Positions 19,266 through 32,665 of a stretch of DNA of 64,000 nucleotides are shown piece by piece. Source of the stretch: Mesostigma viride. Taxonomy: Eukaryota; Streptophyta; Mesostigmatophyceae; Mesostigmatales; Mesostigmataceae. The DNA lies in contig RPFO01000082.1 of NCBI GenBank assembly GCA_009746045.1, positions 4,975,314 through 5,039,313 of the forward strand. The letters are read 5' to 3'. The translations under genes and the position numbers were made by a program. The notes under the pieces are model-generated. The model searched no databases, was not told where the DNA came from, and saw only the letters and a list, made by a program, of their open reading frames with translations. The first letter of the stretch is position 1; every line of letters starts with the position of its first letter.

Positions 19266-19774
19266 GTACACTCTATTGTACGGCATAGGGAGATATTAAA
19301 AAAACCTTGGGACCCTTGAAATGTACTAAAATCTGGACAGCCCTGTCGTCGGCGTGCCTTGTTGTTGTCTTCTGCCCGGCGATGCCCCTGGACCCCGATT
19401 CCCCGAAACTTTGGTTATCCGCACGCTGACAGCGTGCAAGTGTACGTCCATACGTCCTGCGTCCACTGCGTATTGGTGAATGCAGCGAAAACCTGAGGCA
19501 TGGCATGTGGCATTTAATGGAGCCAGAGTGTAATGCCAGTGCTTAGAGGCGCCCGCAGAATGCAGATGGCCGCCTGGACCATAAAGAAGACCAGGGGCAC
19601 AGGAATCCTTTTCTAGATATTGCGAAGGGGCAAGTTTGACTGGACAGTAGCAATTACAGCGAGCCCAGCGTAAGAAACGTCTCTATTCTTGTCCCTAAAT
19701 GGTTATTGTGACGATGGGGCTGCATTAGTCGTAAATGGTATCCGTTTCTAACGCAGTGTTCGGGTTTTGGCTAG

Positions 19775-21258
19775 GGCAGGTCGTTGCAGCCCTTCTTGCC
19801 GGCGCCGGAGCTTCTGCTGAAGCCCTTGCAGAACGAGGTGCTTTTTCACTCGCGAATCTTTTCTGAACTCTTGTGCCGTCTGTTTCCCAGAGTTCTCATG
19901 GCATCTTCCGGAGTGAAGGACCGTCATTTGCAAAATGGCCCTAAATATTATGCTGTTCTTTTGTCATGCCGACATCCACGTCCTTCCACGTACGCACTGC
20001 ACCTCACCTTGCAGACTTTGATGCGCCCGCGGTGCAAACCGTATTTATTTACATTTTGCTGGGGATTGTCTACACCTTTCGACATCGCAAGGAGACCCGA
20101 TCAAATGTGCGTTTGCATTCTGCTTTGTTAGGATTGCGAGCATCGTACATCTTCATCAGCCTCAGTTGCCATTATACAAGCTCCTTTTCCGAACTAGTAT
20201 TGCGACTTGCCAACCTTTAGAATAACCCGGCAATGCCATTGCCCCTAGCCTATATCGGACAAAGTCGTCATAGCTGCTTGGACGATGATAAGATCGGCCT
20301 GCTATTTCATGGTCGGCCACGTGTGCTTCACTTCCTTTGTGTATTGTGCTGACAGTGGGCCCAGCCGTGCACAATTTTTTCTTAGAAGATTAGCGAAACC
20401 ATTCGCTGTAGTTAATGCTATTACCATCACTCCCTAACCATGAGCAGTCTGGAGGAGGTTTGAAACTGCTTCCTTTGCTCTAATGTTTAGCGTTGCCATG
20501 CTATTGTATCGGAGCAGGGCATGTTCAGCGCCACATTACCAACAGTGGATCTTCCAGCTGAACCTGTATTGCATGCACGTATAACAATCAGCGCTCCATT
20601 TAGGCTTTTTCCCACAGCCGATGCCGCGCCAGCAACGAATACTACTAGCCGGTGGCTGGCGAATGCCGGCCAGTTTCTACTAGAGATTTCTTAATAAAAG
20701 AAGTTACTAAGCTAGTTTTAGTACAGTACTCGCTGCACTGTCCCTTGTAGGGCCAGCCTTCTGGCTGGATCCGCGGGGGTTGTAGCAGCCAGCGGGACAC
20801 TGGAGCAGCCAGCGGGGCATTGGAGCAGCCAGCGGGGCATTGAAGCAGCCAGCGGGGCATTGTAGCAGCCAGCGGGGCATTGTAGCAGCCAGCCGGGCAC
20901 TGTAGCAGCGAGCGGGGCATTGGAGCAGCCAGCGGGGCACTGTAGCAGCCAGCGGGGCACTGTAGCAGCCAGCCAGCGGGGCACTGTAGCAGCCAGCAGG
21001 GCACTGTAGCAGCCAGTGGGGCATTGTAGCAGCCAGCAGGGCATTGTAGCAGCCTGCGGGGCACTGTAGCAGCCAGCGGGGCACTGTTGCAGCCTGCGGG
21101 GAACTGTAGCAGCCAGCCGGATCTGCCTCACCGGCCCGGATGTCGCGCCATATCCGTCGGCACCGGCGCTAAGTGGAGCGCTGATAACAACATTGAAGTG
21201 AAAGCTGTTGAAAATTGTCGTCCTGAAGCCATCTTGTCTCGGAGTGTGTTCATGCATG

Positions 21259-21310
<52 letters not shown>

Positions 21311-24300
21311 TGTGCACTTGCTGTATTTGGAGACAAAGCACACTCAGGGTTGTTGCAGTCTGTGTGTCAAAGTCTCAAAGGGACTCTCCCAAGGGCTCTT
21401 GTAGTTCAGCGTGCCCACGCATGTACTCACCTTGAGCACCATGGCTCTTAAAACATGTGGTCACAGCTCGAGCCCCGTACCCCATGCTCGCTCCCATGCT
21501 ATGCGTCTCCCTGCACCATATCCGCGCTCTCCGTCCTCTCCATCGATGGCTGCTCCGCTGCATATCAACGGCTCTTCCTATCGGGGTGCTGGCTGGGACC
21601 ACACCAAACATGTCCGTTGCGCTCTTTGTAGCCTAATCACACCATCATTTTTCTTCGGCACCTGCTATCTCTTTCTATAGCTGGATCTCCTCGTGTTAGA
21701 TCACGCCTGGAGGGATGACCGTCTGGAGATGGCGGTGAAGCCATCGTGCAAAGCTATTGACAGACAGCCAAAACTAGGCTCTCCCGCAGGTGACCCCAAT
21801 CACGTCAGTTGTGAAGCTTGCAGCGCGTGTGCGTCACAGATAGATTGTTCTGAGAAGTATACACGAAGACTGGCAAATATCTTGTGACAATGCCCCCTGC
21901 ATGCCTATACATGCCGGCAGCGTACACCCCTTTTGAAAATTGCATTCTGACGCCCTCTCGTGCATGCACCTTGCTGGCACGTGTGTGACCATGGGAACTG
22001 AGCAGGTGCCCTGGTGGAGCTACTGCCTGCTGGGCCTCCTGGACATGGAGGCCAACAACTGTGGTGAGTAATGCTGGTGTTTGCGGTGAGAAGTTCAGGC
22101 GTTCTGCGGTGTGTGATACATGCACTTTGCGGTGTGCGACCTGGGCCCTATGCGGTGTGGGACTTGGGGGTTTTGCGGTGTGGAATGTGGTTATGCCCGG
22201 GCCAAGCTATGTGCTTGATCCGCCATACATCTCGGAATTCCACGCTTGTTTTGTTACTACTAGCCATTTCCCCAATTGTTGTCTTGGTCATTTGCGTGAA
22301 GCATTTGGCTATATATATATACCCCGTGCATGCCCCATGCTGATGCGTTTCCCCCCTTTCCCCCCCTTTCCCCCCCTTCCCCCCCCTTCCCCCCCCTTTC
22401 CCCCCTTTCCCCCCTTTCCCCCCTTTCCCCCCTTTCCCCCCCTTTCCCCCCTTTCCCCCCTTTCCCCCCCTTTCCCCCCTTTCCCCCCTTTCCCCCCCTT
22501 TCCCCCCCTTTCCCCCCTTTCCCCCCTTTCCCCCCTTTCCCCCCTTTCCCCCCTTTCCCCCCCTTTCCCCCCCTTTCCCCCCTTTCCCCCCTTTCCCCCC
22601 TTTCCCCCCCTTTCCCCCCTTTCCCCCCCTTTCCCCCCTTTCCCCCCCTTTCCCCCTTTCCCCCCCCCCCCTTTCCCCCTTTCCCCCCTTTCCCCCCCTT
22701 TCCCCCCTTTCCCCCCCTTTCCCCCCTTTCCCCCCCTTTCCCCCCCTTTCCCCCCTTTCCCCCCCTTTCCCCCCTTTCCCCCCCTTTCCCCCCTTTCCCC
22801 CCCTTTCCCCCCCTTTCCCCCCTTTCCCCCCTTTCCCCCCCTTTCCCCCTTTCCCCCCCTTTCCCCCCCTTTCCCCCCCTTTCCCCCCTTTCCCCCCTTT
22901 CCCCCCCTTTCCCCCTTTCCCCCCCTTTCCCCCCCCCCCTTTCCCCCCCTTTCCCCCTTTCCCCCCCTTTCCCCCCCTTTCCCCCCCTTTCCCCCTTTCC
23001 CCCCCTTTCCCCCCTTTCCCCCCTTTCCCCCCCTTTCCCCCCCTTTCCCCCCTTTCCCCCCTTTCCCCCCTTTCCCCTTTCCCCCCTTTCCCCCCTTCCC
23101 CCCCTTTCCCCCCTTTCCCCCCTTTCCCCCCCTTTCCCCCTTTCCCCCCCTTTCCCCCCCTTTCCCCGTTTGCCAGCGATCAAGGCGTACCAGTACACGA
23201 GCATCACGAGCGTGTTCCTGCTCGACTCGTTCTCCATCCCATGTGCACTGCTCCTCTCCTGGGCCTTCTTCAAGGCACGCTACAATCGGTACCACATCGC
23301 GGGCGTGACCATCTGCCTGGTGGGCGTCTTCTCCATGGTCTTCGCTGACATCGAGGGGTTTGACGGCGATGCAGGTACGCACTGCGGATGGCGTGCGGAG
23401 TCAACGTGTTGACCTCTTATTTTATTTTGGACATGTTGGCTACTTATCTGTTTTCTGTATAGTTGGCTCCTTGTTTGTTTTCTGTACAGTTAGCTGCTTT
23501 CTTCTCCCTGTTAACCCCTCATTGGTCCCATTTAAAGCCGAAAAATCGGCTGCAAAATGCTAAATTTGCAAACCACCCCACAGCCAACCTACCAACATCC
23601 AAGGGCTGTCCTTGGGGGTCAAGCATGTCCATGAGTTGCCCTTCGGGGTGAGCTATCACAACCTAACATATCTGCAGGGTAGGCCATAGAAAACTACCGC
23701 CAAAGTTAGGGGGGTCGAGACGCGCGTTTTCATTTTTGGTAGAATGTGCATTTTGAATTATGTTATAAGACCTAGGCACCTACCACTTCAGGGATGATAA
23801 ACAATTAGTTGCTGAACAGTTTGAGCCATTGGGGTCATCATTTGGGTGGGTATACCAGCAGTTACACCCAGTACAGCCCATAGGGGTACCGTTGGTAAAA
23901 AGCAACCAAGGGGGTAGGGGTGGGCATACTACCTACTAATACCTACTAATATGGCCCCCAACCATGCCATACAATACATTTCCCTTCCACAATGATGGGG
24001 AAACATAACTGCATCATCACACTGCCCTTACATGGCACCTATGTGCAGGTGCCACCTTGTCCATGCACGTAGGTAACGTGGTACGGATACCCTACGCAAG
24101 GCATACATTATAGGAGGCAGCCACCAACAAACTAGTGACGTTGAGCCTATTTCAGCCTGCCCTAGCAAGGATAAACTAGGCCTAAGCTGCTATAGCTTGC
24201 CAGGTGATGGCCAGCACACCTGGTGGCACATGCTGTCAATGGGAAGCTTTTACTCACCAGTTACGTGCTTGATGATGCCACAGAGACCAGCCAACTGCCT

Positions 24301-27300
24301 CACAATCATGCAATATGTGTATGGGAAATGTATAACAAACATATATGGAGGTATTCAAACCCATACAGCATCTAAAACTTATCACCATCACACTGTGGCA
24401 GGTCAACTGACTGAGGGAAGCATCTAAGAAGGGTGTTTTAGAAAGGGGCCAGGCCAGGGTCAAGAACGAGCATGAATAATGCAAAAAGAATGTGCTACAC
24501 AAGCTAGAACGTATATATAAATGTCAAACATCGATAGGAAAACGATGCTGAAGCTTTACCAGGCATGATGGCGTTACCTTGGCCCAGGCGGTGGCCGCAA
24601 AATGGCGCATTTCGGCACACCAAAGTTGTGCAGCATGGTCGCTAGATTCGGCGATTTCTTGCCACCCTTGCACGTTTATGACTACTATGTATCATAATAA
24701 GTACAAAGAAACCAATATATCCTTTAAAATACGCCGTAAAGGTATTGCTGTCAACGTTTCTATCGTCCGGCCTGATCGCAGTTTTTTCCAGCAAGAACGC
24801 TGCCGACACCTATCAAATGGCATTCCCGCGAACCAAAAATTGGCCTGTAGCATCTTTAGGACGTATAAAATCAATTTTCTAAGTTTGGCCAGAAAATTCG
24901 AACTCAAACGTAAATGCCATGCGTGGGCGCAAGCCGCCATGGCCAGGTCGTCGTTTTCCGGAATGCACGTTTTACGTGAAAAAGTACCCTGACCCCTTGT
25001 ACTTTGACCGGCCAGAACACCTCTATAACTTTGTCAGAAGTATGCGAACCCTAGTACCATGCTGTGAGGAAAATTATAAACTTTCGATCTTCTCAGCTAA
25101 ACGTTTCCTAATTCTCAATAGTTTTCGCGCAATTTGGTCCCCCGCGGAGCAGCCGATGCATCGGCTGCAAGTCGATTTTTGGCGGAAAATCGGCTGCAAG
25201 ACCAATGAGGGGTTAAGTTGGCTTCCTCGTAGGATTGGTTTTCTATGCAGTTGGACCTCCTGATGTTGTCGCCTCTGTAGAAGCTTAAGTCCTTGCTGTT
25301 CTCGCTGCCCATGCTTATGTCAATAGTCAGCCATTTCTTTTTGGAGGGAAAGGGGGACCCTACAGTTCCCATTTGATTTGATGGCGCCATGTTTTCTTCT
25401 GCTTTGGCCTGCCTGTTTTCTTGTTTGCATTCGGTCTGCAATTGCCGCTGCCGTCCTTGTCACTTAATTTCGCACTTTCGCTCATATGGGCGGGGTTATG
25501 ATGATGTGGGTGGTGATGACCAAACAGTCAAGCGGACCGGTAGTCTTTATTTTTAGCTCTTTTCAGTGTAAGTTTTGTTGGGGGGGGGGGAATCAAAGGC
25601 TTCCTTAGTTTTTACCCCCCCACACGCTCCTTCCTCCCCGCACTCTTCATTCCCCTTGCTTGGTCAGCCAACTCGTCTTCCCCTTGAACCCTCACGCATG
25701 CGCACGCTTACGCATACACACCCACAACGTTTGTAAACCGGGGTGCTCTCTGTGTGCTCCCCCCATGCCAGGTCCGCGCCCCCTGCTGGGTGACTTCTTG
25801 GCCATCCTCGCGGCCATGCTGTACGCGTGCTCCAATGTCTATGCGGTGAGTGATTGTGATGCTGTCACCACAACCGTGCGCGGTGGGTGGTGCTGGCAGC
25901 AGTGTGGTAAACGATAAAGAGCCAATGTTAGATGCAGTAAGCGAATTATTCTGCTGATTTTGAAGCGACAGGAGCAATGCCGTGAGTGGGATATATTAAG
26001 GTATACTATATTGAGGTTGCTGCTTATAAGATGAAGAGAGCCGATGTTAGGCCTGGTGAGTGATTCCAGCAGCCGCACAGTAAAGGAGTGACAGGAGACA
26101 GAATGCCCAGCTCCTTGGGAAGGATATCGATATGGATTGCGGACATCGCATTTTCTTTTAGCATTTTTTTTATTTGACAGATATGCCGGGTAGGTGGCAG
26201 GAGCAGTCAAGGATGTGAAGGAGAAGGTTGAGGAGTGGGTCACAGAAATAGCCCTACATTCCCTCACCTGGTTCCCCCGCTTTAACCCCCAAGCCCGCCA
26301 CACCAGATGACACATGTCGCCACCATTCATGTTAGCAGCAGCACGACTGTGTGCTGCTGCCGTTGGATGTGCTCGACAAGCGGAAGGTTTCATCAAGTGT
26401 GTGTGGGGGGGAGTGGCTGTGCTATAGCGATGCCATGCAACTACAGTGTTCTCCAAGGTTGTACTAAAAGTAAAGGTAGTCGCTCGAATGGGGCACCTAG
26501 AAGGTAGCTGCACCTCCAGGAGTAGCCCATGGGGTTGGCCATACACAGGCCACTCGCTCGGCCAGGTGCGCTTCTACGGGATGTGTCGACAAAGCCAGCG
26601 ATTTGGGTGGGCATTCTGACGCCATACGGCGACGTTCCAAACATGTCGGGAGTGTGGGAACGGCATTCATGTCAATGAAGGACTTATTCCCACGCGATGA
26701 CCATGTGGCAGTCCCGATGTTGACCGCGTGTTGGGTCAAAGGGCGCGGTGGAGATTGGAGTGACTGCCCTAGATGAAGCCATAGCCTTTGCACTTGTCTC
26801 TAAGCCCCATCGTCCAGAGGATGGCCTGATAATGGAGACTGTGGGAGAGGCCCACTGTTTATACACTACCAGTAGTACAACTATGTATATGGAACCCACT
26901 GCTTACACACGACTAGTAGTACAACTATGTATATGGAACCCACTGCTTATACACGATTATTGTAGTACAACTATGTATATGGAACCCACTGTTTATACAC
27001 TACTAGTAGTACAACTATGTATATGGAACTGAGAATGAGACGAAAAGTTGCCTTCTTGCCTGTCTGCCTGCCGGTACGCCTGCCCACCTGCCCGCCCACC
27101 TGTCCATCTGCCCGCCCACCTGTCCACCTACCCGACCTCCTGTCCACCGTCGGCCTCAGGAGTACTTGGTGACGTCGGGCGGGTCCTCGCACACGGAGCT
27201 GCTGGCGATGATGGGCCGATGGGGCGCACTCTGGGGCATCACCCACATGTACGCGGCGTCTCACCCCCCTTGCGTGTGCCGTGTGCAGTGGGCATGTGGG

Positions 27301-30300
27301 GCGTGGGGGTATGATACGTGAGACTTTTTTTCCCTGGCTCCCTCCCTCCCCTGTATTGGTGTCTCTCGGGGCTCGGGCTCACCATATCTTAAATTGGAAC
27401 TTTTGGAACTTTTTCCGATTCTTGAACTACTTTTCTAAAAGCTTCTAATTACTTCCTCTTCTGCGCCTCCCTTGCTCGCCTCACCCTCCGCGCATGCTTG
27501 CTTTACGCTGGACCCCCCCTGCAGTGCGTTGCTTGAGCGGAGGCAGGTGGCGGAGCTCTTTGAGTGGGGCATCGGCATCGTGAGTCATCACCACTCGTGT
27601 CGTGATCGTAGCGCTCTATTGCCTTTGGCACACTTGGAACACGAAGCTGGGTTGTATCTCACACAGTGCGCAGCTGGGGCAACGTCTGTAGAAGCTTGTT
27701 ACGATTCGAAGGCAGCCGCATCGTGGGTCGTCACCCCGTGTATAAGGTTTGAGGACGCACGGTTGTGCATGACAGCTGGCAAACGGCCGCGCCTTCCGCG
27801 CAAGCGCAGTCCCATGGGAGCTGTCGCGACGCTGATACTGATACTGTGCAATTTATAGCGGTGCACATCCGCGCTGTGTACGTGGCGCAGTCTACGTGCT
27901 TTCATGAATGTGAAGCGCCAATGGTGTGTGTGCACACTTGAAGTAATATTGTGGCATGTTGAATTCCTTTGAGCGTGATCTGTCAATCTAAGTTGCGTGG
28001 GCCGGTTCTCATCCATCCCTTTCCCCACCCCCTTTTTTTTTTGTATTTGTTCTTTTTTTCATATTTTTCGACCTCACCCAGCCAACCGGTCAACCCCCTG
28101 TACGCTCCTGTTGCTGTTCTTGATCTCCATTGGTCCATTTCCCTTGAACTCATGATCCATGCTCCCACTAACTTCCTCCCCATCGGGCATCTCTGCGTGA
28201 CCATTGTCCACTCCCAATGGTCCACTATTGCCGCTCATCCGTGTGCGTGTTCCATCTGCCTTCCGCCAGGAGATCTACGTGGTCACGTTCGTCGCATCCG
28301 CGTTCGCCTTCTACACGCTGGCGCTCGTCATGCTGCAGGTGGGGATAGCTCGAATATGTTTTGATCATCTTGGACCAGAGCTGCAGGAAGGGTACGTGGT
28401 TAATATTTCGCTGCAGGAACGGCACGCAGTTGGGAATTTCAGAGTTGTGCTCTAGGTAGGGAAACCACCACACTCGCTCGCTGTTGACAATCACTGCTGG
28501 TAGGGTACACTATCGAGAAGTTAGAATCATGGTGCATGTAGGGAACATGGCGACGACTCAAGGAGAGTTCTGCAGGCATGGATCGTGGCTAGGACTTCAC
28601 CATACCGCTGCTGCAGGTTGTGCATCGTGTACAAACCACTGCAGGCAGGTCACCTGGTTTAAGATCGGTGCAGGTTGGGCATGTGGTAATTCATTTCTGC
28701 AGGTAGGGTCAGCAGTTGGTGGGGGACAGGTGTGGGATAAGAGGAATAGGATTTCCAGGCTTTGGGACACGAAGTAGGGCATGGAGTGGGGTCAAGTCCT
28801 GCTTCAGCTGGGCACGGTCTGCGCTCCTTGTGTTGTTAAGTTTGTGTGGGTAATGACATGGCCATCGAAGGGGTAGGTGCCGAAGACTGCGTTGTCTGGA
28901 TGCTGTTGTTGACATGGTTGGCCCTGTTGCCTAGGAAGCCACGGATAGTGTGGCACACTCTGATTGGCCGATCGTCGGACGAAGTTTGCCGTTCATGAAG
29001 CGCGCTCGCTGGTAGGGGGCACAGTCGCTTGTATCTTGCTTGGTTGCCTAAAATAGAAACCTTTAAAATGAAATTGCAGCAGCTGCTTGCCGGGGTACAT
29101 ATGTGCATGGCGGCGCTATGCCAAGCGCAGCAGGGAGCAGTTCATAAGGAGCGTTTGGACGATGCCAATGGGCCTGTCATGTTTTCGTGAAGCTTTTTTC
29201 TATCTTGGGTCGAGCCGATGCATGCATAGCGTATGCCCCTGTACGTAGACGTTGGGGGGGTAGCGAAAGAGCGATGGGCCCGATTCATCCGCCCTGCTTG
29301 ATATTGACACACGCATGCGCACGCACCACCACACACTAGCACCCGCCCACGTACGCAAATGTGCCACACAACGGGTACATGCAAGCACACAATTAGTCGG
29401 CAAAACACGCACACATACATACAACATACATACAACATACATACAACATACATACATACATACATACATACATACATACATACATACATACATACATACA
29501 TACATACATACATACATACGTACGTACGTACGTACGTACGTACGTACGTACATACATACATACATACATACATACATACATACATACATACATACATACA
29601 TACATACATACATACATACATACATACATACATACATACATACATACATACATACATACATACATACATACATACATACATACATACATACATACATACA
29701 TACATACATACATACATACATACATACATACATACATACATACATACATACATACATACATACATACATACATACATACATACATACATACATACATACA
29801 TACATACATACATACATACATACATACATACATACATACATACATACATACATACATACATACATACATACATACATACATACATACATACATACATACA
29901 TACATACATACATACATACATACATACATACATACATACATACATACATACATACATACATACATACATACATACATACATACATACATACATACATACA
30001 TACATACATACATACATACATACATACATACATACATACATACATACATACATACATACATACATACATACATACATACATACATACATACATACATACA
30101 TACATACATACATACATACATACATACATACATACATACATACATACATACATACATACATACATACATACATACATACATACATACATACATACATACA
30201 TACATACATACATACATACATACATACATACATACATACATACATACATACATACATACATACATACATACATACATACATACATACATACATACATACA

Positions 30301-32665
30301 TACATACATACAAGGTAGTGCTCCCTTTTCCAGACATCAGCCCCTGCTTATTTGCTAGTTTTCTTAGCTCCTACTTATACTCCTGCGCAGCCTTCCCCTC
30401 TGAAACCAGCTTTCTTCCCCTAACGCACCTCGGGTCCCCGTGTCGATGATTCTGTTCATGCCATGCCCGAAACGTGCCACCTGTCACGCAGCGATTTGGC
30501 GCGGTCATGTACAACCTGTCACTGCTCACCTCGGACGCGTGGGCCGTGCTGGCCCGTGTGGCGCTCTTCCACAGCAAGGTGCGTCCACGCCGGCACTCAA
30601 CCGCTCACCGACTCCCCCACTTGCGCATCGCCCACCAGCCCGCCCACATGCCCGCGTGCCGGTCCGCCTGTCGATCCCATCTGCCCATCTGCCCCCAATG
30701 CGCCTGCCACCCCACCTGCCCACCTGCCTGCTTCCCTACCAAGTCATCCATCCACCACCGGCAGGATAGCCGATGTGCAGGAACATGTATATGGTGTGGA
30801 TCCCGCTCCGCCGTCCCGTGTCCGTGTTCTTTGTGATGTAATGCGTGATGATTTCCTTCTTAATCGTGAGCGGGGAATCAGCTTGACACATTGTATACGG
30901 CATTCAAATAGTATCATATACTCTCTCTATGTATACATACTCTCTCTATGTATATATAGCGTCGTGCCCCTACCAGGCGTGCCATCCATGTCGTTAGACA
31001 GGCGGCGTGCTTTTTGCATGTGCGCTTTGTGGCGGGTTGCCTCGTGCCGATTGCCGTGTGAGGCATCCGGGCGGTGGGAGGGATAGCGAGCCTCAAAGTT
31101 GCCTGCGCCACTGGGTCACTTGCCACCCACACATCTCCCATATCTCTGGGGTATTTGGGTGCCTCGTATATGTGTGGCATCCACCCCACTTAGCGCCCAC
31201 TTACTCCCCCTTCTCACCTGCTTGCTCCCCTGTCATTTCCTTGCTAACATCCGTCCCTCTGTCCTTCTGGCATCCTCCCCCTTTCTCCACACAGGTCGGC
31301 TGGGAGTACCCGGTCATCCTCGTGGTCGTCATCTTTGGTATCCTCGTCTACAACTATGGGTGCGTGCTGCCTGCAGGGGCGCCACATGGGCTCACCGCTG
31401 ATTTCTTGTGGCCGGCCCGCACCTCTCTCCCTTCCAAGCCTTCCCATCTGCTGCATGGGGGTCATCCCACCAGTGCCGCAAACCCTTCATGAGAGACCCT
31501 GTGTTGTCTCCCTCTCGGGAACCAGGGGAAGGGAGCCGCGGAAGTGGGTAGCATGGCGGGGGCTGGGGAGTGTAGGGAGCGAGGGATTCAGAGAAGATGT
31601 TGCTGACCCCCTTTGTGAATCCGATTCTGATGTGGGTGGAAAGGCACATGGTGAAGTTGGCAGGCGGCCTCCCATGTGGTGGTGTTGCTCGTGCCACTGC
31701 TCTAGATGCTAGGCGCAGGCTTGTTAGGGAATGCTCTTTCGCCGTGTAAACTTGTTCCACCTTTCAGTGGCTCTTAACAGGATCTTGTTGGCACAAGGAA
31801 GGCCAGAGTGCCTGGGCGCTGGTGATGCTTCGCGTATTTTTGTGACCTTGGCAGACCGTGTCCCAGATGGCCTTTTTTTTGCCCACCCCGGTATTGCGGA
31901 ATGGGTAAATGTACTGGCAAGTACCTGCTGCTTCCGTAACATTACGGTATAGGTTGCCAAACCATTGCCATGGTCTACGTGTCCTAGCTACCGAAGTTTA
32001 GATAGCCTCAACTCCACTGGGTGCCACGGTACCTCAGGCTCATCGACGGTTCTTGGCAGCGGCATTGCACGCACCGGCCCTCCAGCATGTTGGCTATGAA
32101 CAAAACCGCGATGTCAACAACCTTTGTACGTGGCTTTGACGCCCTTATATGCCCTGTTTCACGTTTTCTGTGCTGAATGCTGCGGCGTCGGCCGCTTGTT
32201 TTGCGCTCCTTCTCTGCCTGCCTTTGTTCTGGTATTTGCAGCGGGGAGTCCACCATGGGGGAGCCCGTGTGGGAGTCCAAGCAGGGCAAGTACATTCGGT
32301 CGCATAGCTTCTCGGGCGAGAGTGCTTCTTCCGTCAGCCTCACCGATACCTTTTCCACGTCGAGTGAGGGAAGCATCCGCGACAGCAAGGAGGTTGAGCT
32401 CCCGCGGGCCGATCAACCCAAGGCGGATGCCAGCAAAGGGCCGAGCAAGGTGGAGAGCAAGCCGGCAGCAGACAGTAAAGCAGACGGTAAAGGCAAGCCT
32501 GCGGCGGCGCCTGTCCCTGAAGCCAAGGCGGAGGTGAAGGCGGAGGTGAAGGCGGAGGTGAAAGCGGAGGTGAAGGCACAGGTGAAGGGCGCAGTAGACG
32601 GCAACGGGGCCACGGATGCCAGCAAAGAGCAGCCGCAGGCGGAGGCGGTGGCGGCCAAGGAGTGA
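19775..32665 (+). CDS. SLC35F1/F2-type (DUF914) membrane transporter
   Basis: Eleven exons: 19775-19837, 20015-20106, 22006-22063, 23177-23374, 25772-25845, 27160-27248, 27525-27579, 28270-28338, 30492-30578, 31295-31359, 32242-32665. All join in phase at GT-AG sites. The product follows human SLC35F2 from its first membrane segment: LGQVVAALLAGAG, VQTVFIYILLGIVYTF, WWSYCLLGLLDMEANN, KAYQYTSITSVFLLDSFSIP, LLGDFLAILAAMLYACSNVY, VMYNLSLLTSDAWAVL and YPVILVVVIFGILVYNYG. Ten membrane helices are expected for this drug/metabolite transporter family, whose substrates are mostly unknown. The cytosolic tail (32242 on) is Ser-, Lys- and Glu-rich and contains a 12-base repeat coding for Lys-Ala-Glu-Val near 32520-32590. 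The N-terminal exon(s) before 19775 were not found. Introns are full of satellites. Confidence 0.9.
20781..21120. repeat. 20-bp minisatellite, about 17 copies
   Basis: Imperfect 20-base units (TGTAGCAGCCAGCGGGGCAC and variants) lie in SLC35F intron 2. They are open in several frames and so give spurious Leu/Pro/Ala ORFs. Confidence 0.92.
21254..21313. repeat. TG / CGTG microsatellite
   Basis: A (TG)n run passes into (CGTG)n in SLC35F intron 2. Confidence 0.92.
22348..23167 (+). repeat. C5-7T3 polypyrimidine satellite ending at a splice acceptor
   Basis: About 820 bases of TTT followed by five to seven C (rarely more). The array ends ten bases before the SLC35F exon at 23177, so it is effectively a giant polypyrimidine tract. 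The non-coding strand is G-rich. Long Gly/Lys/Glu or Pro/Phe/Ser ORFs here are artefacts. Confidence 0.93.
23515..25212. mobile_element. Non-autonomous piggyBac-like DNA transposon
   Basis: Both ends carry the inverted repeat CCCCTCATTGGTC (23515-23527 and 25212-25200), directly flanked by TTAA at 23511-23514 and 25213-25216. TTAA target duplication with CCC-starting termini is the piggyBac pattern. A second internal motif (CGGCTGCAA with AAAATCGG) is also present near both ends. The 1.7 kb interior has no recognised transposase; a 137-codon ORF at 24579-24992 matches nothing I know. It lies in the SLC35F intron between exons 23177-23374 and 25772-25845. Confidence 0.65.
26851..27028. repeat. 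About 45-bp tandem repeat, four copies
   Basis: Units contain GTAGTACAACTATGTATATG followed by GAACCCACTG. They lie in the SLC35F intron upstream of the exon at 27160. Confidence 0.88.
29412..30311. repeat. (CATA)n satellite of about 0.9 kb with an internal (ACGT)n block
   Basis: Almost perfect tetranucleotide from 29449 to 30311. At 29518-29550 the unit changes to CGTA. It lies in the SLC35F intron before exon 30492. Tyr/Cys/Met/Val or Thr/Tyr/Ile/His ORFs here are artefacts. Confidence 0.97.

Noticed and set aside
20645-21341. Leu/Pro/Ala repeat ORFs
   Set aside because: 20-bp minisatellite within an SLC35F intron.
22309-23382. Long Gly/Lys/Glu and Pro/Phe/Ser ORFs
   Set aside because: They are translations of the C5-7T3 satellite within an SLC35F intron; all frames are open because the unit lacks stops.
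24579-24992. 137-codon ORF as the transposase of the TTAA element
   Set aside because: Too short, no DDE motif, no resemblance to piggyBac transposase.
29142-30358. Tyr/Met/Cys/Val and Thr/Tyr/Ile/His repeat ORFs of over 300 codons
   Set aside because: Pure (CATA)n microsatellite read in different frames.
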